A model generated the notes under the pieces. That model did no database searches, was not told the DNA's origin, and saw nothing but the letters and a program-made list of their open reading frames with translations. From the NCBI RefSeq assembly GCF_001693385.1, contig NZ_CP016428.1:6448001-6512000 (forward strand): a stretch of DNA of 64,000 bases. Direction: 5' to 3'. This document shows, one piece after another, positions 9,087 through 16,582 of the stretch. The DNA comes from Bradyrhizobium icense. Its GTDB lineage: Bacteria > Pseudomonadota > Alphaproteobacteria > Rhizobiales > Xanthobacteraceae. Position 1 is the stretch's first letter. Each line of letters opens with the position of its first letter. The position numbers and the translations under genes were made by a program.

Positions 9087-9827
9087 GTGAAGAAATACCT
9101 CGTCATTTTCCTTCTGCTCATGCTCGTTCCCATGGCTGTTTCCGCCGTGAAATACCTGTTCGGCGACAGGCGCGCGAACTGGCAAACGGCGGACCGTTCA
9201 AGCGCCGGGCTGCTTCCCAAGGCCTCCGAGCACGCCGATGCCGTCATCAGGGTGTTCGCGGCAAGGACGGTGCGCTGGCGCGGGATATTCGCGGTTCACA
9301 CCTGGATCGTCGTGAAGGAGCGTGGGGCGAGCCGTTACAGCCGCTACGATTACACAGCCTGGGGTGAACCGATCCGGATCGACGGATTCCAGGCCGATGG
9401 CCGCTGGTTTGGCGAGATCCCCGAAACGGTCGTCAGCGTCGATGGTCCGAAAGCGGAAGCGCTGATTCCCAAAATCCGCTCGGTCATCGAGACTTACAAG
9501 TTTCGAGCCAATGGAGATTACAGCGCCTGGCCGGGTCCGAACTCCAACACGTTCATCCAGGCGATTCTGGACGCCGTTCCGGAACTTGAAGCGGTGTTGC
9601 CGCCGACGGCGATCGGCAAGGATTATCCTTACCATGGCGATTGGGTCGGCTTCACGCCGTCCCGGACCGGCGTGTTTGCTTCGCTCGGAGGTTATCTGGG
9701 GCTGACGATCGGATGGATCGAAGGGTTAGAGCTCAATTTTTTCGGAGGCGTTCTCGGCTTCGACATCCGCCGCCCCGCATTGAAATTGCCCGGGCTCGGC
9801 CGGCTGGGGCTGCCGCTTGGTCCGTGA
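9087..9827 (+). CDS. DUF3750 domain-containing protein
   Basis: 246 residues starting at a GTG (MKKYLVIFLLLMLVPMAVSA), with an N-terminal hydrophobic segment that is a signal peptide or anchor. The body matches what I recall of DUF3750: WRGIFAVHTWIVVKE near residue 70, YDYTAWGEPIRIDGFQADG, then YSAWPGPNSNTFIQAILDAV, and a C-terminal GGYLGLTIGWIEGLELNFFG. The PGPNSNTF segment with H/N/C-like positions recalls cysteine-peptidase-like lipid-processing folds, but no cysteine is in place, so that is only a resemblance. Probably periplasmic or membrane-bound. Role unknown. Confidence 0.85.
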   Translation: MKKYLVIFLLLMLVPMAVSAVKYLFGDRRANWQTADRSSAGLLPKASEHADAVIRVFAARTVRWRGIFAVHTWIVVKERGASRYSRYDYTAWGEPIRIDGFQADGRWFGEIPETVVSVDGPKAEALIPKIRSVIETYKFRANGDYSAWPGPNSNTFIQAILDAVPELEAVLPPTAIGKDYPYHGDWVGFTPSRTGVFASLGGYLGLTIGWIEGLELNFFGGVLGFDIRRPALKLPGLGRLGLPLGP

Positions 9828-9918
9828 CTCGGTAATTCGTCAACGGACGAAATGGGATTGATGGCAGTCCACCGGGAACCTTCGTTTCGGTCAAACGTAA
9901 AAAATGGGGAGGATCGAC

Positions 9919-10110
9919 ATGACCGACGAACAGACCTTTGCATCATTGCTCGGCGAGGCTGCGATTGCAGTTTGGGGCGATATGCCGCGCGACATTCAGG
10001 AGGCACTGTTCGAGACCGCCATGCGCAACCGCTCCGAGTTGCGTCACGATCTGGCGAGGCTGCTGCATGAGCGCCACCCGAGAACGCAGCACCCGGCCAA
10101 GCCTGCCTGA
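9919..10110 (+). CDS. Conserved small hypothetical protein, 63 residues
   Basis: The start ATG at 9919 is chosen because GGGGAGG lies seven bases upstream; an earlier in-frame ATG at 9904 would put that ribosome site inside the coding region. The product (MTDEQTFASLLGEAAIAVWG then DMPRDIQEALFETA) is a predicted helical cytosolic protein with an Arg/His-rich end (RHDLARLLHERHPRTQ). No domain is recognised. It lies just before, and convergent with, the EEP-family gene. Confidence 0.65.
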   Translation: MTDEQTFASLLGEAAIAVWGDMPRDIQEALFETAMRNRSELRHDLARLLHERHPRTQHPAKPA

Positions 10111-10117
10111 CACACCC

Positions 10118-10801
10118 CTATCGCGGAAAGGCGACGTCCGCGATGACGGGAAGATGATCCGAATAGGCGCGCGCCTTGCGGTCGGTCCAGGCCGAGCGGA
10201 TCGTGAGATCGGGCGAGGCATAGATCCGGTCGAGCCGCATCATCGGCAACCTGGCGGGAAACGTCCGCAACCGCGTTCGGACCGGGCAAATCCGCGCCAG
10301 CACGCCCCGCACCGACTTCACCCAGAACCAGTCGTTGAAATCGCCAAGCACCAGCGTTCGCGTCGGCTGCACCAGCTCAGCCAGGGCATGCGCCTGGGCG
10401 TGCCTCTCATGAATGCTCAGGCCGAGATGGGTGGCAATGACTCTGATTTCCCCCAGACTGGACAAAATGCGTGCGGCAATGGCCCTGCGAGGCTCTCGCT
10501 CCTGATACGAGACGTCGGAAATTTTCGGGGGCTCGGCGAAGGGCCAGCGGCTGAGCAGCACCTGTCCGTAGTCGCCGTCTTTGGTGACGATCGATCGCGC
10601 ATCCACGCTGTGGCTGCCGACGGCTTTCGCCAGAAGGGCGAAAGGATCGTCGGTTCTTCCGCGCGAGTCGACCTCCTGCAGTGCCACGATATCGGGCGAC
10701 CAGTGGCGAATGACGGAACAGACGCCGTCGACATCGAACCCGGGATTGAGGTGGAAGACGCCGTGGACGTTCCACGTCATGATGCGAAGCGTTGCCGTCA
10801 C
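10118..10801 (-). CDS. Endonuclease/exonuclease/phosphatase (EEP) family protein
   Basis: This 227-residue metal-dependent phosphodiesterase fold has all main motifs: MTWNVHG (Asn of the first motif), IVALQEVDSRGR (metal Glu), LVLGDFNDW (catalytic Asp/Asn) and YSDHLPVIADV (C-terminal Asp-His). The start is taken as the GTG at 10801 in VTATLRIMTWNVHG. That codon overlaps the TGA of the upstream PLD-VTT gene (GTGA, 4 bases), a clear sign of translational coupling. No signal peptide is seen. EEP members act on nucleic acids, phosphoinositides or sphingolipids; coupling to a phospholipase-D-like protein suggests a phospholipid or another phosphodiester in the envelope. Confidence 0.88.
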   Translation of the reverse strand: MTATLRIMTWNVHGVFHLNPGFDVDGVCSVIRHWSPDIVALQEVDSRGRTDDPFALLAKAVGSHSVDARSIVTKDGDYGQVLLSRWPFAEPPKISDVSYQEREPRRAIAARILSSLGEIRVIATHLGLSIHERHAQAHALAELVQPTRTLVLGDFNDWFWVKSVRGVLARICPVRTRLRTFPARLPMMRLDRIYASPDLTIRSAWTDRKARAYSDHLPVIADVAFPR

Positions 10802-12918
10802 GTTCTTCGTCCCGCCAGCCAGGTCACCAGGAACTGCACGCCGAGGCACAGCGCGATCCAGGCGAGGATCGCCAGCGCAAGCAGCAGCGCATTGGTCCAC
10901 GAGGCGTTTCGCGCCAGATCCGCGATCTGCGCGCCGAGCGCGGCCATGACGGCGATGCCCGGCGCCATGCCGAGCACGGTGCCGAGCACGAAATCGCGCA
11001 GGCTCAATTTGCTGGCGCCCGCCACCACGTTCACGATCGAGAACGGCGCGATCGGCACCATCCGGATCATGGCGACCGCCACAACCCCCTTGCCGATGAT
11101 GCGGCTCTGAACCCGGGAGGCGCGCCGCCCCAGCAGCCGCTGCAAGCGCGCCTGGCCCAGCACGCGGCCGATCGAGAACAGCGTGAGCGCGCTGAGCAGC
11201 ACGCCGGCGCTCGCGCTCAAGAACCCCATCCACGGCCCGAGCGCCGCTGATGTCGCGGCGATCAGGACCAGCACCGGGAACACCACCAGCCCGCCGAGGA
11301 CGAAGGCGGCGATCGCAAACAGCGGTGCGAATTGCGACCGCGCGGGCTGCGAGATGATCGAGGAGACGAAGCCGACATCGGTGAAATCGCGCAACGACGT
11401 ATATTGCCAGGCCAGCGCGAGGCCGGCGAGCGCCGCCGCGAGGCCGGATACGGCCAAAATGGTTCTTGCCGTCCACATGCGGTTGGCGGCGCGGTCGAGG
11501 TGAAGCGGTTCCCTGGGATCGGCGACGGGCTGCACCATGATCGCCATGCCGCCGGCTGACGCGGCCGGGTCGATCGGCTGCAACGACTTCGCAGCCTCGC
11601 CTTCCGCCAGGCGGTCGAGAAATCCGAACAGGTCGGCTTCGCGGCGTTCGATTTCGCGTTCGTCGACGCCGCAGAAATGCCCGATCAGACTACGGCGAAG
11701 CCATGCGATATATTCACAATGCGCCTCGGAGGTGGCCTCGAAAGCCAGATCGCATTCGGTGTCGGCCCCCATCGAGCGATTGTTGAGGTTGGCCGACCCC
11801 ACACGCAGGATGCGATCGTCAACGATCATCACTTTGCTATGCACCATGACCGCGGCTGCCTGCTCGGCATCCCGCGTCGATGGATAGAGAAAGCGGACCC
11901 GGTCCAGGACGCCTGCCGACACGAACCGGGCGATAAATCCGCCGCGCCCGGTCTGCATGGCCTGCGATTCGAACCAGGACGAATGCATCTTCGGTATGAC
12001 GATCAGGACCCGAAGCTGCGGCACGTCCAGCATCCGCTGCGCCAGGAGGCGCGCGATGTCGGTGGCGCTGGTGAACTGGTTCTCGATATAGATGAAGCGG
12101 TCGGCTGCGTTGATGGAAGCTTCGAACAGCCGCGCGACTTCGTTGACGCCGCCTCCGCGTGCGGTGACTATCTCGGTCCGGGCGATGCCCACCGTCAATC
12201 CCCGGCACTGCACCGGGACCGAGGCCGGCCAGCGCTCGCCCTTGATCGCTGCGGGTTCTTCGACCGTGCAGCCGGCGGCGCGCCACCTGTTCTCCGCCAC
12301 TTCCGTCAGGCTGGCCGCAGCTTCGCCATCCACCATGCACTGCACGTCGTGAAACGGCGGATAGGGTTTGCCGTCGGGATCGGTGCGAAGCGGGTGATGC
12401 GTTTCGTGCGTGCTGGTGTCCCAGCGCCGGATCGTGAGGTCGAGACCGCCGACGAAGCCAACCGCACCGTCAATGACGACGATCTTCTGATGTTGCGCCG
12501 AGCCCAGGGGAAGGCTCGAGTCGAAACAAAAGCGAAGCCGGTCCGACGCGTGCCCGGTGAACTTGGCGGCTGAATTCCACTCCCGCTCGGCAGCGTAGAT
12601 GGGTGGGAAATTCCAGATCAGGATGTTGATCCGCAGATCGGGCTTCGCCTTCAGCAGCGCCTTGAGAAACGCGCCGAGCTCTTGCGGATAGCCGTCATCA
12701 GCATACCCGGAAGGTCCGACAAACCGCGTCTGGCTGTGGATGTCCCAGCCGATAATGTACACCTGCCGCGTTGCGAGCAGCAGCGCTTCCCGCAAAGCGG
12801 CGAAATAGGCGGCTGCATCGTTGAGGATCGTCAGCCGCCCTGCCTTGCACCTTCTCCAGACGGTTTCACCGGGAATGAGGATGGATGAGCTTTGCAGCAG
12901 ACGGCACCTCGCCAACAA
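10798..12918 (-). CDS. Phospholipase D-like protein fused to a C-terminal VTT (DedA/SNARE-associated) membrane domain
   Basis: About 706 residues. Two HKD motifs mark the PLD superfamily: HQKIVVIDGAVGFVGGLD in the first half and HSKVMIVDDRILRVGSANLN in the second, so one chain holds both halves of the active site. From about residue 480 the chain becomes membranous with the VTT signature: GPWMGFLSASAGVLLSALTL, IRMVPIAPFSIVNVVAGASK and DFVLGTVLGMAPG. The likely role is phospholipid cleavage or transesterification by a membrane-anchored enzyme; VTT/DedA domains are linked to lipid scrambling. The apparent start is a TTG; no good ATG lies nearby, so the N-terminus is uncertain. It is translationally coupled to the EEP gene. 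Confidence 0.9.
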   Translation of the reverse strand: MLARCRLLQSSSILIPGETVWRRCKAGRLTILNDAAAYFAALREALLLATRQVYIIGWDIHSQTRFVGPSGYADDGYPQELGAFLKALLKAKPDLRINILIWNFPPIYAAEREWNSAAKFTGHASDRLRFCFDSSLPLGSAQHQKIVVIDGAVGFVGGLDLTIRRWDTSTHETHHPLRTDPDGKPYPPFHDVQCMVDGEAAASLTEVAENRWRAAGCTVEEPAAIKGERWPASVPVQCRGLTVGIARTEIVTARGGGVNEVARLFEASINAADRFIYIENQFTSATDIARLLAQRMLDVPQLRVLIVIPKMHSSWFESQAMQTGRGGFIARFVSAGVLDRVRFLYPSTRDAEQAAAVMVHSKVMIVDDRILRVGSANLNNRSMGADTECDLAFEATSEAHCEYIAWLRRSLIGHFCGVDEREIERREADLFGFLDRLAEGEAAKSLQPIDPAASAGGMAIMVQPVADPREPLHLDRAANRMWTARTILAVSGLAAALAGLALAWQYTSLRDFTDVGFVSSIISQPARSQFAPLFAIAAFVLGGLVVFPVLVLIAATSAALGPWMGFLSASAGVLLSALTLFSIGRVLGQARLQRLLGRRASRVQSRIIGKGVVAVAMIRMVPIAPFSIVNVVAGASKLSLRDFVLGTVLGMAPGIAVMAALGAQIADLARNASWTNALLLALAILAWIALCLGVQFLVTWLAGRRT

Positions 12919-13069
12919 ATGAAAACCTGCCCGGGATCACGAACGAATGTTCGCCCGACGCCAATCCAACGATTTGCAGGCATGACAGTTCCAGCCAGGC
13001 GGAACTTGCCGCCCTCCCTCCACCTTCGGCGCGGCGTTGAATCCGGACACGCGTTAGCGACGGTTGCTT

Positions 13070-13282
13070 CTACCGGTCAGAACGGCGGGGCCTAGCGCTC
13101 CGGCCCGGGCGGGAGACACTTTCCTCTTCAACCACAGGTTCGATGTAGGTGCTGTGCAGCGAGGTCGCGGACTTGAAGCCGTCGAACAGGATGCGGACGG
13201 TGCTGCGATAGCGGCCGGAGCCGATGATGACCCCTTCCCGGCCGGCGAAATTTGGGCATCGCGCAGCTCCTAGTGCGCTCAT
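13070..13282 (-). CDS. Small conserved hypothetical protein, KOW-like beta-barrel candidate
   Basis: The product begins MSALGAARCPNFAGREGVII and continues GSGRYRSTVRILFDG then TSLHSTYIEP. This is a short basic beta-rich protein whose G-V-I-I-G-S and V-R-I-L-F-D-G strands recall KOW/SH3-type small barrels. I recall similar Bradyrhizobium proteins with extra residues (…RVRMSELGAARCP), so a TTG at 13306, giving a PERTRVR extension, is an alternative start. Function unknown. Confidence 0.6.
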   Translation of the reverse strand: MSALGAARCPNFAGREGVIIGSGRYRSTVRILFDGFKSATSLHSTYIEPVVEEESVSRPGRSARPRRSDR

Positions 13283-13374
13283 CCTGACGCGTGTCCGTTC
13301 AGGCAACGGGGTCCGTTGATCGGGTGGCTCTTTGGGCAATCGCATCCTCGGGCCACGGGCCTTCGCCGGTTCAT

Positions 13375-13518
13375 CTATGCGCCGGCGATGAAATGCGTTC
13401 GGTCTCGAATGCATGGCGAGAAAATCCATCGGCGCACCATGCGGTTGACGAACGGCGATGTCCCGGAGGTCATCGCGGCTGTCAACCAGCGCCTGACCTT
13501 TCCTGTCATCATGAGCAT
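13375..13518 (-). CDS. Possible small basic ORF, 47 residues
   Basis: A very strong ribosome site (GGGAGGAGG) stands five bases before an ATG that opens a 47-codon frame starting MLMMTGKVRRWLTAAMTSGT. The product is basic and mildly amphipathic. Nothing in it is recognised, and the frame could be spurious. It is listed because the ribosome site is otherwise unexplained. Confidence 0.25.
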   Translation of the reverse strand: MLMMTGKVRRWLTAAMTSGTSPFVNRMVRRWIFSPCIRDRTHFIAGA

Positions 13519-13573
13519 GCTGTCCTCCTCCCCACCGTGGGCCTGCCAACGGGACAATTCAGACAATTCTGCC

Positions 13574-15136
13574 CTACGCCGAGATGGAGTTTTCGCGGCC
13601 AGCCTGCCGGTCCGGGATGCTGCGCCAATCCCGCCACTTCCTCACCGACGGCCCGCTTGCCGGTTCGATCGCAGCCAACAGCGCGGCATTGATTTCCGCC
13701 ATCCGCCCGAGTTTCACCATGCATCTGGCAACGGCGACAAAGCCCTCCGGCGAATCCGGCTGCAGCCGCACGAACTCGAGATGCTGACGCAGCGCCTCCT
13801 CATGCTGGCCGAGGCTTTCGCAGACCTGGCCAAGGCATTGCCACGCCTTGGCGGCGTCGGGGCGAACTGTCGTCAAGGTGCGGAACAGCCGCTTGGCTGC
13901 GGCGAAATCTGCCTTCGCCGCCAACAACTGGCCGAGCCGGTGCAACGCATCGGCGTGTTTCGGCCGCACATCCAATATCCGGCGGTAACCCACCTCGGCG
14001 TCGGCGGTTTTTCCCGTCTTGTGCAGTTCGGTGGCCTTTTGCAACACGTCCGGAATACTCCGCGGATCGATGCCGGCGCGAAGATTCTTGCCGTCCCTGG
14101 TCGCCAGGATCGTGCTGCGGATCTTGCGCTCGGCGCAGCCATACGAATATTTGTAGGACTCGTTGCCGCGCAGGAAGTCGTATTCGCAAAAGCCGTTCGC
14201 GATGGCGTGGCGAATGCTGAAGGCATGCAGGATTACTCCCGCAGGCGGTCCCTCGAACGTCTCGTCCCGTCCGGTCATGTAGAACGAGAACGTCCGCTTG
14301 CGCGGATCCACCAGCGTGGCCAGCGCCGCAACCGCCCGCTCGCCGTGCCAGAACGTCGGCAGGTACACCAGACCGGATTGGAAACTGCGCGTCAACATCG
14401 CGCCGTTCGAGCGAACGAGACTGTCGGTCCGGTCTCCCTTGCGGTGGCGCCACTTGGTCTCCCAGAACCGCAGCAAGGTCTTGAGGTCCTGCTCGAACGT
14501 CTCGGGGGTGGAAACCGATATCCGATATTCGCCGGGCGCGTCGACCTGCTTCAGCAGGCGCCGGATTTTCTGCCTCGTATTGGGGCTCAGCGTCTCCAGG
14601 TAGGCATTCCAGTCGCCCGGCAGCGTCACATAGGGGCAGAGGCTGTTATCGATCCCGTCGACCTTGTTGACCGCGTTGGCCTCCTTGTAACGAAAGCTGG
14701 CTTTCGGGAAATAGGCCAGCAGCAACCGCACCCGCCGGTCCGACATTCGCAGATTGTCGAGATTCAAGCGCGCCCAGTTCATATGCCTGACGTAGCGGGC
14801 AAGGGCGGGAATGACCTTGTTCTCCACCTCGGGCTTGCAGACGATGCCGGTGTAGTCGGCGCCGAAATTGCCCGCCATCCTGATGTCGTGAATGACGTCG
14901 GAGTTCTCGATCGTGGTCTGCAGCCGCAACGGAAAGAACGCAACGTAGGGCAAGTCGGCGGCTTCGCCGGCCTTTGCAGCCAGAATGAACCACGGCCCCG
15001 AGATGCAGGACAGCCAGCCGTGCAGCCACTTCCACGACAGGAATATCTGGGCTTCGGGATCCTCGTCGTAGACGGCGTTCCAATTGTCCTCGAGCTTGGC
15101 CAGCGACGGCAGGTCTTCGATGATGTCAATGTGCAC
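13574..15136 (-). CDS. GNAT-fold (FemAB/CelD-like) acyltransferase fused to C-terminal TPR repeats
   Basis: 520 residues from a GTG start. Residues 1-370 look like the GNAT_6/CelD acyltransferase family: WNAVYDEDPEAQIFLSWKWL near the start, TLSPNTRQKIRRLLKQ, GERAVAALATLVDPRKRTFS, and CEYDFLRGNESYKYSYG near the end of the domain. Residues about 375-490 are TPR-like, for example AEVGYRRILDVRPKHADALH and AFQCLGQ-type units such as AWQCLGQVCESLGQHEEALR. It is the last gene of the minus-strand type I secretion group, 46 bases after the HlyD gene. HlyC-type toxin acyltransferases also have a GNAT-like fold, so modification of a secreted protein or a surface glycan is possible; this is inference. 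Confidence 0.8.
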   Translation of the reverse strand: MHIDIIEDLPSLAKLEDNWNAVYDEDPEAQIFLSWKWLHGWLSCISGPWFILAAKAGEAADLPYVAFFPLRLQTTIENSDVIHDIRMAGNFGADYTGIVCKPEVENKVIPALARYVRHMNWARLNLDNLRMSDRRVRLLLAYFPKASFRYKEANAVNKVDGIDNSLCPYVTLPGDWNAYLETLSPNTRQKIRRLLKQVDAPGEYRISVSTPETFEQDLKTLLRFWETKWRHRKGDRTDSLVRSNGAMLTRSFQSGLVYLPTFWHGERAVAALATLVDPRKRTFSFYMTGRDETFEGPPAGVILHAFSIRHAIANGFCEYDFLRGNESYKYSYGCAERKIRSTILATRDGKNLRAGIDPRSIPDVLQKATELHKTGKTADAEVGYRRILDVRPKHADALHRLGQLLAAKADFAAAKRLFRTLTTVRPDAAKAWQCLGQVCESLGQHEEALRQHLEFVRLQPDSPEGFVAVARCMVKLGRMAEINAALLAAIEPASGPSVRKWRDWRSIPDRQAGRENSISA

Positions 15137-15182
15137 GGCGGATGCCTTTCCAATGTGCCTGTTTCACCTGTTCGTTCAAGAC

Positions 15183-16544
15183 CTAACGCTCCCGGAATGC
15201 GCGCGTCATGCTGTCGTGGATCGGCCTGACGATGTATTGGAAGAAGGTCCGTTCCGACGTCTTGATGTAGACCTCGGCGGGCATGCCGGGCGTCGGACTG
15301 AAGTTCGGGACATTCCTGCTCTCCTCAGCGTTGAGTTTGACGCGGACGAGATAGATGTCGGTCGGCCCGACCTGTTGGGACTTCTTTTCATCCGCAAGCG
15401 TATCGGCCGACAGGTAGACGACGTCGCCGGAGACCATCGGCGTGATGCGCTGGTTGAGCGCGGTCAGCCGCACCATCGCGGTCTGCCCGTACTTGACATG
15501 GTCGATATCCTGCGGCCGCAACCGCGCCTCGATGATGAGTTCGTCCTTCAGCGGCAACAGCTCCATGATGTTCTTGCCGGCCTCGACCACACCACCCCGC
15601 GTGTGATAGCGCAGCTTCACCACGATGCCGCTGACCGGCGCCGTGACGCGGACTCGATCGAGTATGCTCTTGGCACTCAGCATCCGCTCGCGGACGTCGG
15701 CCAGTTCGCCACGGACCTCGTGCATCTGCTCGACCGCGGTCTTGATCGCGGTCTTGCGCACGCCGTTGATCTGCTCGAGCGCGCGGGCGATGCGTTCCTT
15801 GGCATCGCCGATGTCGCCCATGATGCGGCCCACCTCGCCTTCCAGATTGGCCTTCGTCCGCTGCAGCACCATCAGCTCGGGCTTGCGCACCAGCCCGGCC
15901 TGTACCAGCTTGTCCTTGGTCACGATTTCCTCGTCGAGCAGGACGATCTGGCGCTTGACCGCATCCAGTTGCACCCGCGATCCTCGGATTCTTTCCTCCA
16001 GGGCGTTGATGCTCTCGTTGATGCTCTTGATGTCGCTGTGAAGGTTGTTGCGGCGCGCCGTGAACGTCATCTTCTGACTGTCGACGATTTCCTTCACCTC
16101 CGGTGAACTGGTCATCGAATTGGCGATTTCGGCCGGAAGCGTCATCTCCGCTTCCTCCTTCATCTCGGCGTGCAGCCTGGCGTCCATCGCAGTCAGCCTG
16201 ATGCGGCGCAAGAATAGGCGCTGCAGCTCTGCGCGCGCCGCGGTGTCGTCGAGCTCGAGCAAAGTTTGCCCGGCTTCTACCTTATCGCCTTCGCGCACGA
16301 AGATTTCGCGGATCATTCCGCCTTCGAGATGCTGGATGATCTTGTTCTGTCCAGTAACCACGAATACGCCGGAAGCGACCACGGCGCCGGCGATCGGCGC
16401 CATGTTTCCCCAGACACCGAATCCCATCAGCACCACCGCCATGATCAGCGCACCGGCGGCGGTTGGTAGCTTGGTGGATCGCGGCAACGAATCGTACCAG
16501 GTGCCCTCTGATTCCGCAGAGCGGTCCGCAATTTTCTTGGCCAT
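15183..16544 (-). CDS. HlyD-family type I secretion periplasmic adaptor
   Basis: 453 residues, the normal size for HlyD/PrsE adaptors that join the inner-membrane ABC exporter to an outer-membrane TolC-like channel. One transmembrane helix is at about residues 28-50 ([20 protein letters not shown]). The lipoyl/barrel half is at [20 protein letters not shown] sequence and [21 protein letters not shown] long coiled coil covers about residues 100-290. The C-terminal barrel ([20 protein letters not shown]) ends in [20 protein letters not shown], then the family tail [13 protein letters not shown]. It lies 38 bases downstream of the exporter gene. No TolC gene is in the window. Confidence 0.95.
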   Translation of the reverse strand: MAKKIADRSAESEGTWYDSLPRSTKLPTAAGALIMAVVLMGFGVWGNMAPIAGAVVASGVFVVTGQNKIIQHLEGGMIREIFVREGDKVEAGQTLLELDDTAARAELQRLFLRRIRLTAMDARLHAEMKEEAEMTLPAEIANSMTSSPEVKEIVDSQKMTFTARRNNLHSDIKSINESINALEERIRGSRVQLDAVKRQIVLLDEEIVTKDKLVQAGLVRKPELMVLQRTKANLEGEVGRIMGDIGDAKERIARALEQINGVRKTAIKTAVEQMHEVRGELADVRERMLSAKSILDRVRVTAPVSGIVVKLRYHTRGGVVEAGKNIMELLPLKDELIIEARLRPQDIDHVKYGQTAMVRLTALNQRITPMVSGDVVYLSADTLADEKKSQQVGPTDIYLVRVKLNAEESRNVPNFSPTPGMPAEVYIKTSERTFFQYIVRPIHDSMTRAFRER

Positions 16545-16582
16545 CGCGCAACCTCGTTCCTGTCAAATTCGGCCGACGTCCC

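Noticed and set aside
10802..11476. N-terminal extension of the EEP-family frame to 452 residues
   Set aside because: The extension is out-of-phase reading through the VTT part of the upstream gene; the GTG at 10801 is the coupled start.
13316..15229. Long plus-strand frame opposite the GNAT-TPR gene
   Set aside because: Arg/His/Gln-rich antisense product without family features; the minus frame is clearly the gene.
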